From contig CM060978.1 of the NCBI GenBank assembly GCA_030765065.1, positions 220,987,498 to 221,051,497 on the forward strand: DNA of 64,000 nucleotides. Direction: 5' to 3'. This DNA is from Deroplatys truncata. Lineage: Eukaryota; Arthropoda; Insecta; Mantodea; Mantidae. The translations under genes were made by a program, and so were the position numbers. The first letter of the stretch is position 1, and every line of letters starts with the position of its first letter. The notes beneath the pieces were generated by a model. That model saw only the letters and a program-made list of their open reading frames with translations, made no database searches and was not told the DNA's origin. This document shows, one piece after another, positions 12,524 to 21,964 of this stretch.

Positions 12524-14040
12524 TCTGATGTGATACATTCACATAATTTTCTCTACTTTCTATCGTTTATTAGTGAGTACACAAACTAATCTTACCAAAG
12601 CTTATTACTTTCTCTACTACGTATAGTAAGTAGGGGAAGTATTGTACTCCACCCAAAAATTCGATACCGAGATTTCACCGGAAATATATGTTTTGAAACC
12701 CCCTGAATCCAAAAAAGCATTTTTGGAAACATGTCCGTGTGTGTCTGTGTGTGTTTCTGTGAAGAGCATAATTCAGAAACGAACAGTCGGATAAACACCA
12801 AACTTGGTATTTAGGTTCAGTATCTTCCAGAGATGCGACACGAAGTTTTTCAAGAAAATCCCGTACTCCAAATTACCCTTTACTGGAACATTTTTGAAAA
12901 TTTTAATTTTCTCAAAAATGGCTTTAACGATTTTGATTAAAGTATCATATGTTTAAGATATTTTCATGACAAATAAAATCTATATCTTGAATTTTCTGGG
13001 AATGTCTCCAAAAGTATTCTTCATTGTGAACGACTTTTGCATAATGGGTAAACTGGAAGAGATAAACAAACTTTTACTCCTCAAAATATATAGATGGCGT
13101 TAAAATACACAATTTATGCCATATACATGTTTGTTGTTGAGTGAACCTTTTTCGAGATATTGTTTGTTATTCCCTTAAATTTTCCAATACTTATACTTTT
13201 CTCAAATTCATTATTCATTTTTTTGTCCTGGTAATGCAAAGAGAATGGAATACTCCACATAGCAACCAGCTCTTAAAATATTTGACTATCGCTTAAGCCT
13301 ACCAATTCCCCTTGCATGTACAAGAAAATTAGCAATAAGATTAACATCTCGATATCTCGATTAACATGAAGCATATGGAGAATAAGCGTTTGTAAAAATA
13401 GTTTGTACAAGAGTAGAGAAAGTCATGTGAGTGTATCACATCACATTTTTTTTCCATCTACTTCATCTTAAGCCATAAAATGTTTTGCAAAAATAGCTGC
13501 AGCACTTTAAGAGAACGACCAAGAAATGAACAATTCGAGCTTTTAATAACGGGTACCTCAGTAATGGCTTGTGCCATAGAAACGTTATTTGAAATAAATT
13601 GCCTGTTTTAAAGAGAACTACATTTTTTGTGTAGTGCGTTTTCGTCTATCGTTATACATTTCTTCTAAACGAAGTGGATTTCACAGGCCTATTCCCAGAA
13701 AATTCAAGATATGCATTTTATTTGAAATACATTTAATACATGGTATTTTAATCAAAATTTTCAGAGCCATTTTTTTGAAAATAAAAGATTTCGAAAAATC
13801 TTCCATGTCAAGGGTAGTCTGGGATAGGGGATTTTCTTGAAAATCTTCGTAACGTATCTTTGTAAGGCACTGAACTAAATATCAATTTAGGTGTTTATCC
13901 GGTTTTTTGAGTATTTGAGTTATACGTTCATAGACTCACATGTACCTTTTTCTAAAAATTATGCTTTTTGGATTCTGGGTTTTCAAAGCATGTATTTATG
14001 GTGAGATATCGGTACATACTCTTACGCAGTAAAGGAAGTT
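12524..14040 (+). repeat. Interspersed repeat split by a younger copy
   Basis: The left part (12524-12605, GATGTGATACATTCACATAA onward, ending AAGCTTATT) and the right part (about 13450-14040, CCATCTACTTCATCTTAAG onward) join to give the order seen in uninterrupted copies. The copy at 12606-13437 lies between them. Nesting shows at least two rounds of insertion by one family. Confidence 0.65.
12606..13437 (-). repeat. Interspersed repeat nested in an older copy
   Basis: Bounded by ACTTTCTCTACTACGTATAG and GTAGAGAAAGTCATGTGAGT, this is one of the cleanest copies and defines the unit as about 830 bp with 11-bp inverted ends. It contains an internal GTGTGTCTGTGTGTG-type tract and the 69-codon frame at 12592-12801, which I regard as chance. 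Confidence 0.8.
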
Positions 14041-14279
14041 AATTACTGTAGAAAACAATGAAGTGTGCCACACATAGAGAACACACCAGTATTCGCTCAT
14101 TACATCCTATTTTGTTTGTTAGATTAAGAAGCACGAATCTTCTGAACATTTTAATATCTTTATTGAAGACAATAGTATCGAAGAAAGCTACGCGGTTATC
14201 TTCAAGAAGATAAATCTAAAAGACAATGAATTTTGCTTGGAATTTTGTTAACTAGCCAATAAAAGAAAATGAAACTTAC

Positions 14280-14633
14280 CAGGTGCACTTAAAATAGCTT
14301 GTTGTGAAGTTGCACATACGCAGAAGGTGGAATTCTTGCAGAAGTAGAAAGACCCACCTCTCTCGTTGCAGACGGCTCTACAGTGATCATTTTCTTTACA
14401 GTCCATACCCACCACTAGGGTCTGGTTGCCGTAGCATGACCGCGGGTCAGTTTTCGTTTCCTTTCCTTCTGGTAACGGAATTGATTCCGTCGTCCCCAAA
14501 GGAACTGCTGGAGTCGAAGGTGGAATTATATTTTCTCCTTGAGTGGACGGAATAGATTCTCCGGAAGGCGTCGGTGAAATCTGCTCTCCTTTTGGTTGCC
14601 CCTCGGGAACAGCATTTCCTTCTTCCGGGTTGT
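14280..14633 (-). CDS. Defensin-like gene, exon 4 (Pro/Ser-rich linker plus third cysteine domain)
   Basis: The acceptor TTATCTTCCACAAG precedes 14633 and the donor GTAAG follows 14280. The exon is 354 bases, phase 1 at both ends. The first 75 or so residues form a low-complexity linker rich in Pro, Ser, Thr, Glu and Gly with recurring PEG and IPS steps (for example EGQPKGEQ, ESIPSTQGEN, PLPEGKE), likely flexible and perhaps O-glycosylated. The C-terminal part is a seven-cysteine domain: C-x11-C-x5-C-x3-C-x9-C-x5-C-x-C. Its last six Cys follow the arthropod-defensin pattern and the first is additional. A single Arg (DPRS) lies just before the first Cys. The exon is more than twice the size of its sister exons because of the linker. 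Confidence 0.88.
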
Positions 14634-15754
14634 CTTGTGGAAGATAAGACACAGCAAATGAGTTATTGATTCAAGTTGCTTTTAATTAACTAAAAAAGCT
14701 CCTTTATTCTTGTTATAATAACTAAAATATAAAACATATATATTATTAGAAAATATGCATTAGAAATTCTATGATAACTTAGCTTTACAGCTACGATATT
14801 CATTAAATTCCTTTAGCTATATGAATAGTATGTTGTCTTCTTCCGGTGGCAGAAATAATTTCTATAAAAGGGCACACCTATCATGCCGAAACTCTGTCTG
14901 AAACGTTACAGACCACACACACATATATTATATGAAATACATAGTTTTATATATATACATATATATAAAATAAAGATATGTAAAAGAAAGGCTCAGAGCC
15001 ATTATTGACCATCTACACCAAGCAGCGAAATAGTTATTTAGGTATGTGTTGAAAATGGAGTTTAATATTGCGTGTAGGGATGCTGGCGGAACGAGACTGA
15101 AAGCAATTGCAGCAATCCAATGAGCATAATAAAATATCTTTTAACATGTGTCACACACTAATTTTTAGACAACCTAGTATTAAATTATAAGGTATCCAAC
15201 TGAAATTTGTGTGGAAACAGGAGTATACACTCGGACATGCGCAATGATGAGTCTAGTCTGTTGTTGCTGGGCCTTCGTTGTTGTTTGACCTTCATAGCAC
15301 CAGTGCGAACAAGACCACATTATTGAAATGAATGGCTCCTGTAATTATTTATTCTAACTGCACCAGTAAATATTCTTCTTCATGCTGTAACAGCAAATCC
15401 CTTATCTTCTAGCACTCAAGTGAAATAATTGTTATAATGATTGTACAATCCAGAATTACAGAAGTGTGAAAAAGATGCTTCTGTTAGATGAAAATACTGT
15501 ACAAAGTACCTATTGAAATAGGTTCTTAGCTGCCTCAATATCTTACAGCTTAACTAAAGAATTTAAGTCTCTATTGCTTTATCAGTAGAGATAAAGTTGT
15601 AATTACCCTGACTTCCTTTAACTCCACATCTCAAAGAATAATCTTTTTGAAAAAAAGCCTCTCTTTCTGCGCAGCATTGTGAGCAGTAAAGTTACTTGTT
15701 AAAGTATGTAGATATTTTGGGCTAATTAGTGATTGTATGAAACAATTCTAATAC
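14634..15754. other. Intronic sequence, no gene seen
   Basis: This is the start of the 21.7-kb intron between exons 3 and 4 of the defensin-like gene. It has an AT-alternating stretch (14930-14985). No coding feature is visible. Confidence 0.5.
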
Positions 15755-15848
15755 TAACGGTCTTTCTCCACCCTCTATCGTTTCTCCACCTAATCAAGCT
15801 TATTTTTCTATCTACTACATTTAATCCAAATAAACCTTCGCAGAAATA
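15755..15848 (+). repeat. Interspersed-repeat fragment truncated by a Tc1-like insertion
   Basis: The sequence from CTTTCTCCACCCTCTATCG to CCTTCGCAGAAATA matches the interior left part of the ACTTTCTCTAC repeat (compare 10490-10583). It stops at the left end of the Tc1-like element. Confidence 0.6.
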
Positions 15849-17059
15849 CACTACGTGATCAAAAGAATCCGGACAAGTTCGTGGCCCCTCCATCGGTAAT
15901 GCTGGAATGGTTGGTGTTGGCCCACCCTTAGCCTTGATGACAGCGTTCACTCTCGCAGGCATATTTCAATCAGGTGCTCTAAGGTTTCCTGGGGAATGGC
16001 AGCCCATTCTTCACGGAGTGTGGAACTGAGAAGAGGTATCACTGTAGGTCGGTGAGGCCTGGCACGAAGTCAGCGTTCCAAAACATCCCAAAGGTGTTCT
16101 ATAGGATTCAAGTCAGGATCTGGGCAGGCCAGTCCATTACAGGGATGTTATTGTCGTGTAACCACTCCGCCATAGCCCGTGCAGTATGAACAGGTGCTCG
16201 ATCGTGTTGAAAGATGCAATCGCAATCCCTGAATTGCTCTTTAACAGTGGGAAGCAAGAAGGTGCTTAAAATATCAATGTAGATCTGCGCTATCATCGTG
16301 CCATGCAAAACAACAAGGGGTACAAGCCCCCTCTAGGTAAAACACGACCACACCACAACACCACCACCTCCGAATTTCACTGTTGGCACTACACACGCTG
16401 GCAGATGACGTTCACCGGGCATGCGAATATACCCACACCCTGCCATCAGATCGCCACATCGTGTACCGTGATTCGTCACTCCACACAACGTTTTGCCATT
16501 CTTAAATCGTGTAATGTTGACACTCCTTACACCAAGCGAGGCGTCGTTTGACATTTTCCTGCGTGATGTGTGGCTTATGAGCTGCCCCTCAACCATGGAA
16601 TCCAAGGTTTCTCACCTCGCGCCTAACTGTCATAGTACTTGGAGTGGATCCTGATGCACTTTGGAATTCCTGTGTGATGGTCTGGATAGATGTCTGCTTA
16701 TTACTCTTTACGACCCTCTTCAAATGTCAGCGGTCTCTGTCAGTCAACAGACGAGGTCATCCTGTACGCTTTTGTGCTGTGCATGTTTCCACTTCACTAT
16801 CACATCAGAAACAGTAGACCTAGGGATGTTTAGGAGTGTGGAAATCTCGCGTACAGGCTTCTGACACAAGTGACACCCAATCACCTGACCACGTTCGAAA
16901 TCCGTGAGTTCTACGAGCGTCCCATTCTGCTGTTTCACAATGTCCAATGACTACTGAGGTCGCAGATAATGAGTACCAGGCAGTAGGTGGCAGCACAATG
17001 CACCTAAGATGAAAAACGTATGCTTGTGGGGGTTTCCGGATACTTTTGATCACATAGTG
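15849..17059 (-). mobile_element. Tc1-like DNA transposon, decayed
   Basis: The ends are inverted repeats. The left reads CACTACGTGATCAAAAG followed by AATCCGGA; the right, reversed, reads CACTATGTGATCAAAAG followed by TATCCGGA. The left flank is TA and the right flank TG, so the expected TA duplication has lost a base match. Length is about 1.2 kb. It is inserted in a fragment of the ACTTTCTCTAC repeat. Confidence 0.8.
16100..16947 (-). pseudogene. Tc1-like transposase pseudogene
   Basis: Three pieces on the minus strand follow the order of a Tc1 transposase. At 16744-16947 is a helix-turn-helix region (ELTDFERGQVIG, then STLLNIPRSTVSDVI). At 16333-16605 is the middle catalytic part ending [12 protein letters not shown]. 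At 16108-16308 is a piece with CIFQHDRAPVHTAR, where an intact enzyme usually has QQDNAPVH. Frameshifts and stops separate the pieces. The usual length of about 340 residues cannot be made from this copy. Confidence 0.8.
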
Positions 17060-18508
17060 TGTCTACATGACAAGCAGAATTAGAACGCAAATGTGCCTTA
17101 CGTGGAAGCCAGGCGGGCTCATTCATCCCCTACTTGAATGCAATGATAAGGGGTGCATCAATTTTCAAGTTTTGCCATTTGCTTGTTTACATAGTCATTG
17201 CGCATGGGGTATGGAAGGAAAATTTATTTATATTATTCTATCACTTTCGGTACCCTAATTTGCCCTAATGTTGCAAGTTTTCAATGCTTTGCGGTTGGAT
17301 GTGACAGACACTGTTTTCTGGTTACCTCTATCAAACATCAGCCCGCTTTCGGCATGATGAGTTTTTTGCTTCCCTTATAAAATTAAATGGCTCGACAAAG
17401 AGAACAAACAATCTGACAACGTTAACTTTCTTTACTTATTTAAACTGCAATATGTAAAATATGATCCTAATGTCATATTCCACACTGCAAACGCCTCCAA
17501 AAACAATATGCACGACACATGTACAAACGAGACTAAATTTTGATAAAAATAGAAAACTTTCAAACATTTTTACGAATTTACCCATTTTTAATGTCGTAGT
17601 AAATCCGCAAATTTAGTCACAAATGGGTTTCACTCGTTCACAACATATTACAAAAAATTTTCAGAACCGCTCTTCGTGAAATATATCAAAATGTATGTTT
17701 CAGTTTTAAGGCTGCAATTTGCACACTGTAAGCTTCTCATTCTTTTGGGATTTGCTCCATCCATAACGGAAATGAATTTCAAAGTAATCTCTTGGGTAGC
17801 TCAACGGCATGGAGTTTACCTTTCGAAACGTGCTGAGCACACAGACTCCTGGGTATTGTTGGCTCGTCCCTGCACATGCTTTTAAAGCAATCGCTGCTAA
17901 CGAAACTGCAATATGCGATCGCTCTTTGAAAATGATAAACTATTATGTCCCTTCCCTACATTGCAGTTTAAAGGCGAAACACGCGTGTTTACTCTTGCTT
18001 TCGAGCACGTTCACTAATCATGGACTAGTGTGCACGAAAGTCAAAGGATTCAAAAGACAATAAGCAACATACCGATGAATTTTCCTCGTGTAAAGCATTA
18101 CGAACCAACTTTGTAACTTAGGAATTTTTTTTTCTATTTGTTGTCCTTAAAAAGAGGTTGCTTTTTTATTTCTTTTTACTCTTAAACTGTGACTTAATGG
18201 TTTAAATATTTAACGATGCTGTAAAATGTACGTATTACCACCGCCTTGGAGACTCACTGTTTAGTGTGTTTGCTTGGAATCACGTAAATGATACTATTGC
18301 GTTGTGAAGGATAGCCAAGAAAGGAATTATACTTTGCCGCCGAGATGGTTATCTGCCTTTCCTCGAAACGCCTTTGCTACATCATTAAGCATTTGCAGCC
18401 AACAGCTCCTATCAGCGCTTTACAAGTAGTGCGTCAAGAATAGGGAATAGAGGCGTTTTAAGGTGGGTGCTATATCAGACGAATCTGCTGTCCCTAGATT
18501 TCTACAAG
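17060..18508. other. Intronic sequence, no feature seen
   Basis: Unique-looking sequence within the exon 3 to exon 4 intron. Several open frames of 60-84 codons overlap each other on the plus strand, but none shows a domain or conserved composition. Confidence 0.5.
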
Positions 18509-18975
18509 GGTAACTCAATAATCATCCGTACATTTTTTTAAAATGTGTTATAACAATAATAGAAACTTACAATTACCTCACTTTCAACGAGCCCTCAGAA
18601 AGGAAGTTTTTCGGTTGAGCAGCAAGCCATGTATACACCCATTCCTTCACTTCTTGGTCTGTGGTGAATCGACGGCCCCTTAAGGCATTCTTAAACGGAC
18701 CAAAAAACATATGGTTTGCCACTTCATCGATAGTCAATCTTCGGTTTTCTGAATCAGGATACGAATTTGCTCGATGTCGGCATCACAACTGGATATGGAT
18801 GGGCGTCCTGCTCTTTTTTCTCCTTCACAGTTGTCCGACCATTATTGGACTTTTCAATCCATTCGTACACATTTCGCCGGCGTAAAACATTACCCCATAT
18901 TGTTCGATAAGTCTTCAACGGATTTAGGCTTCTGGTTCATCTTTGGTGCAAACGGGGAGGGGTGCAGTCATGTTT
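18509..18975 (-). pseudogene. Internally deleted mariner transposase remnant
   Basis: Read on the minus strand, 18970-18740 gives a mariner N-terminal region (NVYEWIEKSNNGRTTV, then AGRPS, then ILIQKTEDLTIDEVA). At 18720-18585 the C-terminal region follows directly (FFGPFKNALRGRRFTTDQEV, then WLAAQPKNF). The central catalytic part, with the aspartates, is missing. The outer sequence near 18510-18545 (GTAACTCAATAATCATCCGT) may be the surviving terminal repeat. It is a non-autonomous, decayed copy. Confidence 0.75.
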
Positions 18976-20039
18976 ATTATGCAACAATGCAACACTCACT
19001 GGAGTGATAACATCAAACATTCCAGAAGCGGAGACAAAGGAACATGTTGACATGCGCGAGCACAAACCGGTACAGCCAACCTACAAAAAATTAAAAATAG
19101 CTAGTGGATACTTATTGAACTCCCTCATACATATACGTAAGCTACCCGCAGATTGTAATCTATCCTGAAAACCTCCACCCTTTGACCAAACAAATACCTC
19201 CTTTCACAGTCACCATTCTTGTAACATATTTATAGTCGCGTATGTACTTATCCGTAATTAACGATTAATTTTTACACAAATGCAAATAAACTGCAGGAAA
19301 CTTCAAAACTGAGGCTTGTAAGCACGAAGTAGAGAAACGTTTAATTGCAGATGGTTTAGCAAATGTGCATTGTGGTGGACTGGGTCATCATTCCAAAACG
19401 AAATTTCGACGGTTAGAAACCTGTTCCGTAGATAACTTTTTATTTACTTATCATACAGTTTTAACCATTTATCAGCTGGACGATTGAGCTGCATCTAAAT
19501 ACTAATTATGAAATGTAATTATTAATGTATAGGATACGTCGCGTAACGCAATCTACGGGGATCTATTCTGGCTACCACCTCTCAGAGAAAGGGATGAAGC
19601 GGAGGAACCATAGGAGGCTGTAGGTCACTCGCAGATGGGACACAAAGACGCGCAAGTCACAGTTCTTGGTTCAAAGGCCCGTTCCACTACTGGAGTTTCC
19701 CAGAGAGCTCGTCAACAAAGCATACTTCTAGTGTCCACCAGCAGGGATCCGTACCATCTGCCCAGTAATGCCATGCCCCACACCTGAAGGGATAGGCGCG
19801 TGCTCTTTGACCTATCAGCAGTGGTCTGTTTCCGAGTGTATTTGTGTGAAATTGCTTGTAACTTAACAGTACAATAGATGATTCCAAGTCATAAACAGAC
19901 TCCATTGTGATAGAAGCACACCTGAAACTTGAGAAGGAAACAAAATTAAAGAGAAATTATGGAAAAGAAATCGTGGTAGACGAGAAATCTCCCAGCATTC
20001 ACCTGCTGAAGAGAGAAAACCACGAGAAACCCAAGGTCA
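18976..20039. other. Intronic sequence, no feature seen
   Basis: No supported gene. The region 19560-19905 has higher GC and a 72-codon minus-strand frame without any recognisable domain. Confidence 0.45.
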
Positions 20040-20104
20040 GAATGGGCGGTCGACGGGAATCGAACCCGGAACCTGCCGAATGCGCGCCTTACACGTTACT
20101 GTAA
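20040..20104 (-). repeat. tRNA-like sequence (SINE or tRNA pseudogene)
   Basis: On the minus strand GGTTCCGGGTTCGATTCCCG carries a perfect Pol III B box and T-arm. It is preceded by GTAACGTGTAAGGCGCGCA, similar in layout to the copy at 8960-9035. No full cloverleaf could be assembled by eye. Confidence 0.4.
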
Positions 20105-20192
20105 GGTAATTATTACAAATGACTATATCATGTACTGTAGGAAAATTATTTTAATATTTAATGTTATCCTATCACAAGTGCAACATGAGGCA

Positions 20193-20297
20193 GTACTTTT
20201 AACACTTAAAATGATTTTAATCTAATTATATAATATAAAATATAATAATAGCCCGTCTTAAAGCAATATGTGTATACTACAATATATAAAAAGTATA
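20193..20297. repeat. Dispersed AT-rich repeat, inverted partner of 37290-37403
   Basis: The stretch around AATTATATAATATAAAATAT and AGCCCGTCTTAAAGCAA reappears reversed near 37290-37403 (TTGCTTTAAGGCGGGCT and on). It covers about 105 bp. The element it belongs to is not identified. Confidence 0.6.
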
Positions 20298-20499
20298 CAT
20301 TATAGTCATTGTATATGTTTATATTATTGTGTATATGTATAATAATGTTATGTGAATGCATCAGTTAAGTTAATAATGTAGGAGCTGTAAGAATAGAAGC
20401 TGAAAGTTGCTAACAATGAGGTGACCTTGAGGTAATAATGAATTGGAAAGTTTAATAATGCCACCAGTAATTCTTGGAACAATAACGTAATGTTTAAAA

Positions 20500-21060
20500 C
20501 AGTATATAAATAGTCAATCAACAATAGAAAAAGCTTAATTTAAATAAGTGTTTTATTAGAGTAGGATTAGCCAATCAGAGACTTGAAATAGAGAAATTTG
20601 CAAATTTAAGCGGTAGAAGCCAGTCGCTAGTAGACAAACGTTGCTAACTGGACGCTAGACGCGTTCCCAAGCACTTCAATACGTATTCAGTCTGAGATGA
20701 AAATGCATTAAGGCGAGAATATTATAAAGTTTGTGTGTTAAAAAGTGCAAGTAATTAATAAATAATCTCACATCTGTATTAATAAGTGAAGTGTTACCTA
20801 ATCGTGTAAAGGATTAATAAAAGGAGTGAAGTAAAAACTATAATTTGTGTAAGTCTACATTCTTTAGCCGCATTACCCCCTGCTAAGAGATATATGTTTC
20901 TAAAAATTAATACTGACGCAGCCGAGGCAAACCTAAATAAATAATATTTAAAGAAACATAAAAATACAAAGTTGATTCCTACACGTTGGGGGGAAGGCCA
21001 CCGGAAACTTTGTACCATATTCGGGGCAGTTACTTTATCAAATTTGGCTCCCCAACAGTG
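20500..21060 (+). other. Possible LTR and leader fragment
   Basis: A TATA-like box (GTATATAAATAG near 20503) is followed by a transcript-like stretch with several AATAAA hexamers, a CTACA end near 20983, and GGCTCCCCAACAGTGGAAC near 21045, which resembles a primer-binding leader. No gag-pol follows and no second LTR was found. This could be a truncated LTR retrotransposon or unrelated sequence. Confidence 0.25.
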
Positions 21061-21616
21061 GAACTACAATACAACTCCTTCAAATTGGCACTTAAACATG
21101 GTGCTAATAACGTAAAGATAATCTATCTCAAACAAAAGATAGTCGCAAATATTAGTTTCAATTTTGTCTTAACTAATTTAAAAATATTAACCGATGTAAC
21201 TTACTTACAACGTTCATAGAATAGTTTATTGCGAAATATCCAACCGCGAGTCCAAAGTAATAAATAAAAGAGGGGAACATTTGAAGTCATTTGGCATATA
21301 GAATTGACCCGCGCTGTAACTTGGTAACACTGATTGTATGGATATTCTAGCACTGTACATGTATGTATTTGCAGCGTCTTAGAATCGCTCTAACTTTGCT
21401 TTATATCAGGAAAAGTATTGTTTCTACTTTAAAACCTTGCTTGTATTTGTTGGCTTTTAAGGTGACTAAGTCTGTGCTAGGGAAGAAGTTATCACTTTCG
21501 GTTTATTAAACGTAAGAGACGTAATCCACGTCAGGATTGATACCTATACCGAGAGTTTATATAGAGAGGATTTCAGTGAAAAAATCCGGCGAGAACGAGA
21601 ATTTCTTCATCGCCAT

Positions 21617-21964
21617 ATGATAAATGCAAAATCACAGGGTTGTCATGCAGTAATCAAATTTGACAAACTTTTAATAAACGGGCGAATAAGAACCAAAGCA
21701 GAGCTGGAAGAAATCGACAAGAAGATAGCAGAAATTCAAGGAGAGGAGGTTGGCATTTCTGCAGAGCATCGAGCCCCAGAAGGCAGTATGGTTACACCTC
21801 TACCGGAAGGGACAGCAGGTAGCAGGGTCCAAGACGGCCAGATGACAAAAACAATGGCAACGTCAGCAGGGGGGAGGGTGTCAGTGCAACCAGCCCGCAG
21901 GTCACAAAGGACAGGGAGAACCAGCACACTAGGAGTAGGAGGTAAGATAACAACAAACAGATAA
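21617..21964 (+). CDS. LINE ORF1, C-terminal part
   Basis: This 115-codon frame is the C-terminal third of ORF1. The preceding coiled-coil and RRM-like parts exist only in copy 2. It starts MINAKSQGCHAVIKFDKLL, which in the intact protein would be internal. A charged helix (AELEEIDKKIAEIQGEE) and a Gly/Thr/Arg-rich tail follow. It ends at TAA (21962-21964), and the ORF2 frame continues immediately in the same register. L1/CR1-type ORF1 proteins bind element RNA; that role is inferred from the family. Confidence 0.65.
   Translation: MINAKSQGCHAVIKFDKLLINGRIRTKAELEEIDKKIAEIQGEEVGISAEHRAPEGSMVTPLPEGTAGSRVQDGQMTKTMATSAGGRVSVQPARRSQRTGRTSTLGVGGKITTNR

Noticed and set aside
17676-18063. Overlapping 69- and 84-codon plus-strand frames as a small gene
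   Set aside because: No domain, no splice or promoter context, and composition like the surrounding intron.
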